NCBI GenBank assembly: GCA_031424915.1
Contig: JANPII010000039.1
Span: 1-8,035 of the forward strand
Direction: 5' to 3'
Length of the DNA stretch: 8,035 nt
From: JANPII01 sp031424915
Lineage (GTDB): Bacteria > Pseudomonadota > Alphaproteobacteria > Rickettsiales > Midichloriaceae
Shown piece by piece: positions 1 through 5,445 of this stretch. A program made the position numbers and the translations under genes. The notes below the pieces were generated by a model. It worked only from the letters and a program-made list of their open reading frames with translations. It was not told where the DNA came from and made no database searches. Position 1 is the stretch's first letter; every line of letters starts with the position of its first letter.

Positions 1-106
1 TGTAATAAGCTATAGAATAATTGAAAAGTAAGGTATGTTTCCATGTAATTATTTAAGAGCCCATCACTTGAAGGTGTTACCTGTAGCCGATTTCTTACAT
101 TCTGCC

Positions 107-135
107 TTGCGCGCTACCCTGTGGTCTGCTAGCAT
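107..135 (+). promoter_or_regulatory. Possible promoter of pepF
   Basis: A -35-like TTGCGC (107-112) lies 17 bases before a -10-like TAGCAT (130-135), and TGC directly precedes the -10, giving the TGn extended form. It has the same shape as the better promoter before rimP (TTGCAT, 17 bases, TGC, TAGAAT). Transcription would begin near 141-143, almost on top of the ATG at 145, which favours the later ATG at 169. Neither hexamer is a strong match, so this is an inference. I see no gene in 1-106. Confidence 0.3.
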
Positions 136-168
136 CCGAAAATCATGTCAACCAGAGTGAGAAAGAAA

Positions 169-1962
169 ATGACTAACTACCGTGAAAACAATAAAATAGC
201 AGACACAAAATTAGGGACCTTACCTCGCTGGGACCTGAAAGATCTCTATCCTTCTGAGGATTCTCCACAACTGCAAGCAGATCTGGCTAGTGCAAAACAA
301 CAGGTTGATCATATAGTTTCCCAATATCAAGGGAAGCTTGCTAAATGTACTGGAGGTGAGCTAGCACAAGCTATTTCGGCTCATGAGGAAGTTAGTGAAA
401 AAGTAAGCAAAATAGGCAGTTATGCATTCTTACTATATGCGACTTCTATTGATAATCAGTCTATAGCTGCCTTTTTCCAGGATGTGCAGGAGAAAATTAC
501 TGAGCTTACTACCCCTTTAGTCTTTTTTACCCTGGAAATCAATCGAATTGATGACTCCCAGCTTAATAAAATGCTACAGGACCCCGCACTGGCTTACTAT
601 AAGCCCTGGTTGCGTGATATTGGAGTATATAAGCCCTATCAATTATCAGATGCCGAAGAGACGATATTATACGAAAAGAGCCTAACCAGCACAGTTGCTT
701 GGAATCGCCTTTTTGATGAAACTCTATCTGCGCTACGTTTTCCGTTTCAAGATTCAAAGTTAGGTTGTAGTGAGATCTTTGAAAAGCTTAGTTCATCTAA
801 AGCAGAAGTGCGGAAGGAGGCGGCCTTATCTATCAGCCAAGTGTTGCAAGAAAATGGACGTTTGTTTGCGCTTATTACTAATACTTTGGCGAAGGATAAG
901 GCGTTAAATGATACGCGCCGTGGCTTTGATGAGCCGATTTCTTCACGTAATTTGGCGAACTTTATAGAAGATGAAGTGGTAGATGTGTTGCTTGACACCG
1001 TTAGAAAGAATTACTCCCAGCTGTCACATCGTTATTATAAGATTAAGGCTAAGATGATGGGTAAAGAGCAGCTAGATTATTGGGAGCGGAATGCTCCATT
1101 AGAAGAAGTGGATGAGGTGATCCCCTGGGACAAGGCAGTGGAAACAGTGCTTGCGGCATATGGCCAATTTTCTCCTGAGATGGAAGCACTGGGTCGGCAG
1201 TTTTTCGACAATAACTGGATAGATGCACCAATGGAGCCGAGTAAGCGTACGGGGGCTTTTGCTCACCCCACAGTGCCATCTGTGCATCCTTATCTTATGC
1301 TGAATTATTCCGGTCGCATCAACGATGTGATGACTTTAGCTCACGAGCTTGGGCATGGGGTGCATATGTTGCTTGCGGCAAAGCAAGGGCCTTTGATGAG
1401 CGATACGCCACTTACCTTGGCGGAAACAGCATCAGTATTTGGTGAGCAGCTAACATTCCGCTATATGCTATCTCAACAGTCTGATCCTAAGAAGAAGCAA
1501 TTGATGATTGCCAAAAAAGTGGAGGACATGCTTAACACTGTAGTACGCCAGGTTGCTTTTTGTGACTTTGAAATTAAGGTTCATGCTGAGCGTGCTAAGG
1601 GGGAGTTGAGTATGGAACGAATCGGCCAGATCTGGATGGAAGTATCACATCAGAGCTTGGGCGAGGGAATTAGGCTTGATGATGGATATAGCCACTATTG
1701 GTCTTATATCTCACACTTCATACATGCTCCATTTTATGTTTACGCCTATGCTTTTGGTGACTGCCTAGTGAATTCTTTATATAAAGTTTACCTGGATGGG
1801 GAGGTACCAGATTTTCAGCAGCGATACTTTGAAATGCTAGGTGCTGGCGGTACTTTGTGGCACAAAGAACTGCTTGAGCCGTTTGGCCTTGATGCAACTG
1901 ATACTGACTTTTGGCAGCAGGGCCTAGATGTGATTTCTAGCTTTATAGATGACTTATACTAA
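169..1962 (+). CDS. pepF: Oligoendopeptidase F, M3B family zinc metallopeptidase
   Basis: Cytoplasmic zinc metallopeptidase of the PepF/M3B family; family members cleave short oligopeptides and probably help recycle peptides. Numbering from the ATG at 169 (597 residues, the usual family length), the start LPRWDLKDLYP is typical of the family. The catalytic motif HELGH is at residues 392-396, giving two zinc-binding histidines and the catalytic glutamate. The likely third ligand is Glu419 in LAETASVFGE. The C-terminal substrate-side motif HFIHAPFYVYAYAFG begins at residue 516, and the protein ends with the conserved GLDATDTDFW segment. There is no signal peptide. An in-frame ATG at 145 would add eight residues (MSTRVRKK) but has no ribosome site and would sit at the putative transcription start. 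The ATG at 169 has a purine-rich stretch (GAGTGAGAAAG) before it, so I prefer it without being sure. No frameshift or missing catalytic residue is seen. Confidence 0.93.
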   Translation: MTNYRENNKIADTKLGTLPRWDLKDLYPSEDSPQLQADLASAKQQVDHIVSQYQGKLAKCTGGELAQAISAHEEVSEKVSKIGSYAFLLYATSIDNQSIAAFFQDVQEKITELTTPLVFFTLEINRIDDSQLNKMLQDPALAYYKPWLRDIGVYKPYQLSDAEETILYEKSLTSTVAWNRLFDETLSALRFPFQDSKLGCSEIFEKLSSSKAEVRKEAALSISQVLQENGRLFALITNTLAKDKALNDTRRGFDEPISSRNLANFIEDEVVDVLLDTVRKNYSQLSHRYYKIKAKMMGKEQLDYWERNAPLEEVDEVIPWDKAVETVLAAYGQFSPEMEALGRQFFDNNWIDAPMEPSKRTGAFAHPTVPSVHPYLMLNYSGRINDVMTLAHELGHGVHMLLAAKQGPLMSDTPLTLAETASVFGEQLTFRYMLSQQSDPKKKQLMIAKKVEDMLNTVVRQVAFCDFEIKVHAERAKGELSMERIGQIWMEVSHQSLGEGIRLDDGYSHYWSYISHFIHAPFYVYAYAFGDCLVNSLYKVYLDGEVPDFQQRYFEMLGAGGTLWHKELLEPFGLDATDTDFWQQGLDVISSFIDDLY

Positions 1963-2053
1963 ATTTAGGAAATGCGCAAGAACACCAGCCTGTACTACAA
2001 AAATATCCTTCCCCATAGTGAAATCAGGATTCCATAAGTATCCTAGCAGGGTA

Positions 2054-2093
2054 GCGGCTGCAAAGCCGCGTAGGGGGCGGCAATGAGCCCCCT
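2054..2093. repeat. Two adjacent perfect hairpins
   Basis: Hairpin one pairs GCGGCT (2054-2059) with AGCCGC (2064-2069) around GCAA, a GNRA-type tetraloop. Hairpin two starts two bases later and pairs AGGGGGC (2072-2078) with GCCCCCT (2087-2093) around an 8-base loop. Both stems are perfect and much richer in GC than the surrounding sequence. There is no T-run after either, so this is not a classical intrinsic terminator. It could stabilise the 3' end of the pepF transcript, be a REP-like interspersed element, or be part of a small RNA. The sequence alone does not decide among these. Confidence 0.5.
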
Positions 2094-2104
2094 GAAAACT
2101 AGTA

Positions 2105-2120
2105 CCTAAACTTGGTATAA
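2105..2120 (+). repeat. Solitary copy of the inverted-repeat end
   Basis: CCTAAACTTGGTATAA matches the right arm of the element at 2211-2370 (CCTAGACTTGGTATAA at 2358-2373) at 15 of 16 positions, in the same orientation. No partner arm is seen upstream, so it looks like the surviving end of another, decayed copy. Confidence 0.45.
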
Positions 2121-2210
2121 ATAGTTGATGACGATTTTATGCGCTAGGCTAAATCCAAAATCAGCGTTCATAATGCCAGAAACTCAGATACGCACTAGTA
2201 TTAGTATTAA

Positions 2211-2370
2211 TACCAAATCTAAGAAATAACTATACACTTGAAGCGGCGCCTATTTGGTAATTTTACCATACCATTTTCGCGCAAGTATTTGAATACAGGC
2301 GTCTCAAAGATATGCCAAAATTCCACAAAAATTCTTGGTTCAAGTGTGCACTTATTTCCTAGACTTGGTA
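2211..2370. mobile_element. MITE-like element with 32-bp inverted repeats
   Basis: The arms are 2211-2242 and 2339-2370. The reverse complement of the left arm matches the right arm at 27 of 32 positions, including TTCAAGTGT at the inner end and TTGGTA at the outer end. The roughly 96 bases between them contain no credible reading frame, so the element encodes no transposase. If the outermost TA on each side (2211-2212 and 2369-2370) is read as target duplication, the core is 156 bp with TA flanks, the pattern of IS630/Tc1-mariner insertions. That reading is an inference, since the TA could equally be part of the repeat. A third copy of the end lies at 2105-2120. Alternatives are a long imperfect RNA hairpin or a decayed IS. 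Confidence 0.45.
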
Positions 2371-2374
2371 TAAT
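2366..2374 (+). promoter_or_regulatory. Extended -10 box at the element's right edge
   Basis: TGGTATAAT is a perfect extended -10 motif (TG, one base, TATAAT), formed across the right end of the inverted repeat and facing the tRNA genes about 100 bases downstream. The sequence 17 bases upstream (GTGCAC) is not a good -35, although extended -10 promoters can do without one. It may contribute to tRNA-Val/tRNA-Asp transcription or be a chance feature of the repeat end. Confidence 0.25.
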
Positions 2375-2474
2375 AGGTATGAGGCTCTACGTTGGATAAG
2401 CAGAAGTTTTTGCACTTATAAAAAAATAGCTACTTGATCTTTCCGTCAAGATATAGTAAAAGTTGTGCCGCGTG

Positions 2475-2550
2475 GGGCGGTTAGCTCAGCTGGTAGAGCA
2501 TCTCGCTTACAACGAGGAGGTCGGCAGTTCGACCCTGTCACCGCCCACCA
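2475..2550 (+). tRNA. tRNA-Val (anticodon UAC)
   Basis: A complete 76-nt cloverleaf that reads GUA valine codons. The acceptor stem is GGGCGGT (2475-2481) with ACCGCCC (2540-2546), followed by discriminator A and an encoded CCA. The D stem is GCTC/GAGC. The anticodon stem TCTCG/CGAGG carries loop CTTACAA, with TAC at the anticodon positions. The T stem GGCAG/CTGTC has one G-U pair and a 7-base loop TTCGACC. It lies nine bases before tRNA-Asp, so the two are probably one transcript. Confidence 0.97.
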
Positions 2551-2559
2551 TTTTCCTAC

Positions 2560-2636
2560 GGGGATGTAGCTCAGTTGGTTAGAGCGTCGGCCTGTCACGC
2601 CGAAGGTCGCGGGTTCGAGTCCCGTCATCCCCGCCA
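2560..2636 (+). tRNA. tRNA-Asp (anticodon GUC)
   Basis: A complete 77-nt cloverleaf. The acceptor stem is GGGGATG (2560-2566) with CATCCCC (2626-2632), followed by discriminator G, the expected identity base for tRNA-Asp, and an encoded CCA. The anticodon stem TCGGC/GCCGA holds loop CTGTCAC with anticodon GTC. The T arm GCGGG-TTCGAGT-CCCGT is canonical. Five Ts follow the CCA directly (2637-2641), and lolA begins 22 bases after the tRNA 3' end. Confidence 0.98.
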
Positions 2637-2658
2637 TTTTTAAGTTTGTTTGTGTAGC

Positions 2659-3249
2659 ATGATGGCCAGGCTGTGTATAATATTTTTTTGCATGACGATA
2701 TACGCAGCCCAGGCGTTTGGCGCTACCCTGGCTGAAGTGGAAAGTTATCTTAATTCCATTCGTACTCTTAGTGCTGACTTCAGCCAATTATCGGCCAGCG
2801 GCGAAACTCGCTATGGTAAGGTGAATTTACAGAAGCCCGGCAAGATACGTTGGGAATATCGCAGCCCCTCGAAGGCGCTTATTATTGGCAATGGTAAAAA
2901 CTTTGTGTATCACGATATGGAGCTGGAAGAGACAACATACCTACCTGCGCAGTCTGCTATGGCTGCATTTTTGACACGTGATATTCAATTCGGCCCTAAT
3001 CTTAAGGTCATAAAACATGTGGTTGACGGTCAATATACATATATAGGTGTAGTTGATCCCCAAGATGAACAAAATGTGGAAGTAGTACTGCATATACTTA
3101 ATAGCCCTATAACCCTTGGAGGTTTTGCCATAATGCAAGATGGACAATTTATAGCCTCTGTTAGCTTTACCAACCTTAAGACTGGTATAGCTTTAGATAA
3201 GTCTTTATTCGTTTTTTATGACCCAAAGTTTTTTCAACTACAAAGGTAA
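2659..3249 (+). CDS. lolA: Outer-membrane lipoprotein carrier protein LolA
   Basis: Periplasmic chaperone that takes lipoproteins released from the inner membrane by LolCDE and carries them across the periplasm towards the outer membrane. The 196-residue protein starts with a Sec signal peptide: Arg4, a hydrophobic run LCIIFFCMTIYAA, then a likely cleavage after AQA or FGA near residues 19-22. The mature part opens with LAEVESYLNSIRTLSADFSQ and continues with GKIRWEYRSPSKALIIGNG, which match the LolA N-terminal helix and first strands. The signal-peptide cysteines are not in a lipobox, so LolA itself is not lipidated. Start choice: ATG at 2659, with a second ATG immediately after it and a TTG at 2650. 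None has a visible Shine-Dalgarno sequence. The gene sits directly behind tRNA-Asp with no room for an ordinary promoter, so it may be read through from the tRNAs. Family membership is by motif recognition; the family is divergent. Confidence 0.87.
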   Translation: MMARLCIIFFCMTIYAAQAFGATLAEVESYLNSIRTLSADFSQLSASGETRYGKVNLQKPGKIRWEYRSPSKALIIGNGKNFVYHDMELEETTYLPAQSAMAAFLTRDIQFGPNLKVIKHVVDGQYTYIGVVDPQDEQNVEVVLHILNSPITLGGFAIMQDGQFIASVSFTNLKTGIALDKSLFVFYDPKFFQLQR

Positions 3250-3255
3250 ACCCTA

Positions 3256-3284
3256 TTGCATGCTGTTGAAATATATGCTAGAAT
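3256..3284 (+). promoter_or_regulatory. Putative promoter of the rimP-nusA-infB operon
   Basis: TTGCAT (3256-3261), a 17-base spacer ending in TGC, then TAGAAT (3279-3284). The -35 matches consensus at four of six positions and the -10 at five of six. The spacing is ideal and the TGn extension is present. It begins seven bases after the lolA stop, and transcription would start near 3290-3293, about 55 bases before the rimP start codon. This is the best promoter candidate in the window, but it is read by eye. Confidence 0.5.
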
Positions 3285-3296
3285 CTTTGGCCAGAT

Positions 3297-3320
3297 GGTG
3301 GGGTTTGGCCCACCTTTTTT
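3297..3320 (+). terminator. Intrinsic terminator in the lolA-rimP gap
   Basis: GGTGGG (3297-3302) pairs perfectly with CCCACC (3309-3314) around a 6-base loop, followed by six Ts (3315-3320). This is the form of a Rho-independent terminator. It lies 47 bases after the lolA stop and so can end lolA transcription. Because it also lies downstream of the putative rimP promoter, it could act as an attenuator in the operon leader. A short competing pairing is possible between the two GGCC tetramers (3289-3292 and 3307-3310), the second of which overlaps the start of the 3' stem arm. Confidence 0.65.
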
Positions 3321-3335
3321 GTTGTATTAAGATCA

Positions 3336-3340
3336 AAGGA
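3336..3340 (+). promoter_or_regulatory. Ribosome-binding site fixing the GTG start of rimP
   Basis: AAGGA ends five bases before the GTG at 3346. An in-frame TAA at 3328-3330 rules out any start further upstream, and the next in-frame ATG, at 3412, would remove conserved N-terminal sequence. GTG is therefore the start. Confidence 0.75.
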
Positions 3341-3345
3341 TAAAA

Positions 3346-3831
3346 GTGGCAATTTATCATACTCAACCAGAAGCGAGAGTATACGAGCTTATAATCCCAG
3401 TATTGAAGTTTATGGGATATGATATTGTACGTATTCGTTTTAAACAGGGGATAAGGGTAACATTGCAAATTATGATAGAGCGACTTGATCAGCAGCCTGT
3501 AGTTTTGGCTGATTGCGAAACAGTTAGTAAACAGCTATCTGTAACTTTGGATGTAACAGAGATTATTGATAGCCGCTATAATCTAGAGGTAAGTTCCCCT
3601 GGAGTGGAGCGGCCACTAACCAGAGAGCAAGACTTTTTTGCTTATATGGGGGAGATAGTAAAGATCACTACTTTTATGTCACTAGGAGTAGGGAAAAGGC
3701 TGACTGGTACTTTACTCCAGCTTGAAGATGGGGTGTTGACTATACAGCCAGTGGATACAACAACGCCAGTTAACATTAAGCTGGAAAACATTAGAGAGGC
3801 TATTTTACAGCCTTTTGCTAAAAAAAAATAA
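3346..3831 (+). CDS. rimP: Ribosome maturation factor RimP
   Basis: Cytoplasmic assembly factor that binds the free 30S subunit and helps it mature; the family is named for this role in E. coli. The 161-residue product has the usual length. The N-terminal alpha/beta domain (about 1-80) contains the FMGYDIVRIRF strand region. The signature SSPGVERPL (residues 83-91) and the following TREQDFFAYMGE form the domain junction, and an SH3-like barrel (about 92-157) completes the protein. It begins with GTG. It is the first gene of a conserved operon with nusA, whose ATG lies 30 bases after the rimP stop. A run of nine As (3820-3828) precedes the stop codon; slippage there would change only the last residues. 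Nothing appears missing. Confidence 0.94.
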   Translation: MAIYHTQPEARVYELIIPVLKFMGYDIVRIRFKQGIRVTLQIMIERLDQQPVVLADCETVSKQLSVTLDVTEIIDSRYNLEVSSPGVERPLTREQDFFAYMGEIVKITTFMSLGVGKRLTGTLLQLEDGVLTIQPVDTTTPVNIKLENIREAILQPFAKKK

Positions 3832-3861
3832 AATAACAAGCCAATTGGGGGTTACTACATA

Positions 3862-5433
3862 ATGAGTACTGAGATCTTACAAATTGCTGATGCGGTAGCG
3901 CGTGAAAAGGGTCTAGGGCGCGAGCAAATCATCTTAGCATTAGAAGAAGCAATTCGTGTTGCGGCGCGCCGTAAGTATGGTCAAGAACAAGCAGTATTAG
4001 CGGAGATTAACCGTAAGACTGGGGATATTAGCTTATATCGTGAGCTTTTTGTAGTAGAGCATCAGGGTGAGGAAATCCCAGAAGAAATAGCAGAGGAACA
4101 CCGCGGCATTGACAAGCTAAGCCTGCAATTTGCTTTGCTTAAACACCCAAATGCCAAACTAGGTGATATAGTATTAGAGCCATTGCCTCCACTTGATTTA
4201 GGTCGTGTAGTAGCGCAAGCAGCTAAACAGGTGATTGTTGGTAAAGTGCGCGAAGCGGAGCGCGATAAGCAACGAGAAGAATTCCGTGGCCGTATTGGTG
4301 AAATTGTTAGTGGAGTAGTAGAAAAAGTAGAGCATGGAGATGTGATAGTAAAATTAGGTAGCGCGGATGCGATACTACGCCGTAGGGATGTAATTCGTAC
4401 TGATAATTTTGCTAATGGTCATCGTATGCGTGCATGCTTAATGGAAATAAATCCAGAGAGCCGTGGGCCGCAGATTATTCTTTCCCGTACTCATCCACAA
4501 TTCTTAGCAAAATTGTTTGCTCAAGAAGTACCAGAAATTTATAGCAATATCATTGAGATCAAGGCAGTAGCGCGTGACCCAGGTTTGCGTGCTAAAATAG
4601 CAGTATATTCATCTGATGCCTCCATTGACGCTGTTGGTTCATGTGTGGGAATACGGGGCTCACGTGTACAAGCAGTGATCACAGAGTTGGGTGGCGAAAA
4701 GATCGATATTATCCCATGGTCTTCTGATCCTGCAACTTTAGTAGTAAATGCTATTGCCCCTGCAGAAGCACTTAAAGTGATTATCGATGAGTATCGTCGC
4801 CGTATAGAAGTGGTAGTACCGGACGATCAGCTAAGCATAGCAATTGGTCGGGGTGGGCAAAATGTGAGATTAGCTTCTGAATTGGTTGGGTGGCAATTAG
4901 ATATTACCACAGAGTCTGAAGAATCTAAACGTCGGGTAGAAGAGTTTAATACTGTTACTCAAAAGTTTATGTCAGCATTGGATCTGGAAGAAATATTAGC
5001 GCAATTGTTAGCCTCAGAAGGCTATGTCAGTATCAATGATATCGCAAATTCGAACATTAATGAAATTATGCAGATTGAAGGGCTGGATGAAGCAGTAGCT
5101 AATGAGTTGATTAGTCGAGCGCGCGCTTATCTTGAAGCGCATCCTGAAGAAGTAAGGATAATAAATAAAGATACCGGGGTAGAAGAGGAAGAAGAGTCTG
5201 CTACTATTTCTGATATGCAGCAGGTTGGGGTAAACCGTGCACTAATGGTTAAATTAAGCGCTCAAGGCATTAATAGCCTACGTGATCTAGCAGATTTATC
5301 ATACGATGAATTTGTAGAGTTAGTACCAGATTCAGGTTTATCTTCTTCACGTGTGGAAAAGTTAATTATGTCTGCACGGCAAGTAGTTTACTTTAATAAA
5401 CCAGAAACCCATAATACCAAAAACAATGACTGA
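3862..5433 (+). CDS. nusA: Transcription termination/antitermination factor NusA
   Basis: Binds elongating RNA polymerase and nascent RNA and modulates pausing, intrinsic termination and antitermination, including that of rRNA operons. The 523-residue protein has the full architecture. The N-terminal polymerase-binding domain spans about 1-135. An S1 domain follows at about 144-210 (IGEIVSGVVEKVEHGDVIVKL). KH1 has its loop GIRG at 263-266 and KH2 has GRGG at 329-332. Two C-terminal acidic/helix-hairpin-helix repeats lie at about 373-425 and 447-511. Having two such repeats is the proteobacterial form; they are absent from, for example, Bacillus NusA. The start ATG follows a GGGGG stretch at about ten bases, a modest ribosome site. 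The stop codon is 12 bases before infB. NusA in E. coli represses its own operon, which makes the leader hairpin upstream of rimP relevant. Confidence 0.98.
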   Translation: MSTEILQIADAVAREKGLGREQIILALEEAIRVAARRKYGQEQAVLAEINRKTGDISLYRELFVVEHQGEEIPEEIAEEHRGIDKLSLQFALLKHPNAKLGDIVLEPLPPLDLGRVVAQAAKQVIVGKVREAERDKQREEFRGRIGEIVSGVVEKVEHGDVIVKLGSADAILRRRDVIRTDNFANGHRMRACLMEINPESRGPQIILSRTHPQFLAKLFAQEVPEIYSNIIEIKAVARDPGLRAKIAVYSSDASIDAVGSCVGIRGSRVQAVITELGGEKIDIIPWSSDPATLVVNAIAPAEALKVIIDEYRRRIEVVVPDDQLSIAIGRGGQNVRLASELVGWQLDITTESEESKRRVEEFNTVTQKFMSALDLEEILAQLLASEGYVSINDIANSNINEIMQIEGLDEAVANELISRARAYLEAHPEEVRIINKDTGVEEEEESATISDMQQVGVNRALMVKLSAQGINSLRDLADLSYDEFVELVPDSGLSSSRVEKLIMSARQVVYFNKPETHNTKNND

Positions 5434-5437
5434 GGTG
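5432..5437 (+). promoter_or_regulatory. infB ribosome-binding site overlapping the nusA stop
   Basis: GAGGTG lies eight bases before the infB ATG and overlaps the nusA TGA (5431-5433). This arrangement favours coupled translation of infB by ribosomes finishing nusA, and it supports the ATG at 5446 as the infB start. Confidence 0.7.
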
Positions 5438-5445
5438 ACTAATCC

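Larger units (their letters stand above)
1963..2474. other. Long intergenic region without a credible gene
   Basis: About 510 bases separate pepF from tRNA-Val. No reading frame here looks like a protein. No obvious hairpin with a T-run follows the pepF stop, so its terminator is not identified. The region holds two adjacent hairpins (2054-2093), a solitary repeat end (2105-2120), a 10-base perfect palindrome GTATTAATAC (2204-2213) and a small inverted-repeat element (2211-2370). A possible -10 box TATAGT (2452-2457) lies where a tRNA promoter would be expected but has no convincing -35 partner. The density of repeats suggests a tolerant spot for insertions or a decayed sequence. Confidence 0.7.

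Noticed and set aside
2098..2200. Direct repeat ACTAGTA (2098-2104 and 2194-2200), considered as a target duplication around a second element.
   Set aside because: Seven bases in AT-rich sequence are expected by chance, and no inverted ends lie just inside the copies.
2676..2681. Perfect TATAAT just after the lolA start.
   Set aside because: It lies within the signal-peptide codons and has no -35 at a usable distance. Starting at the next ATG (2692) would destroy the signal peptide.
2446..2787. A 113-codon open frame on the minus strand across both tRNA genes.
   Set aside because: It is the antisense of tRNA-Val and tRNA-Asp plus the lolA start. Frames of this kind, with segments such as TGLEPATFGVTGRRSNQLSY, are a well-known annotation artefact opposite tRNAs.
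3820..3828. Run of nine As before the rimP stop, considered as a programmed slippage site.
   Set aside because: Slippage would only add or alter a couple of C-terminal residues beyond the SH3-like domain and would not create a fused product.
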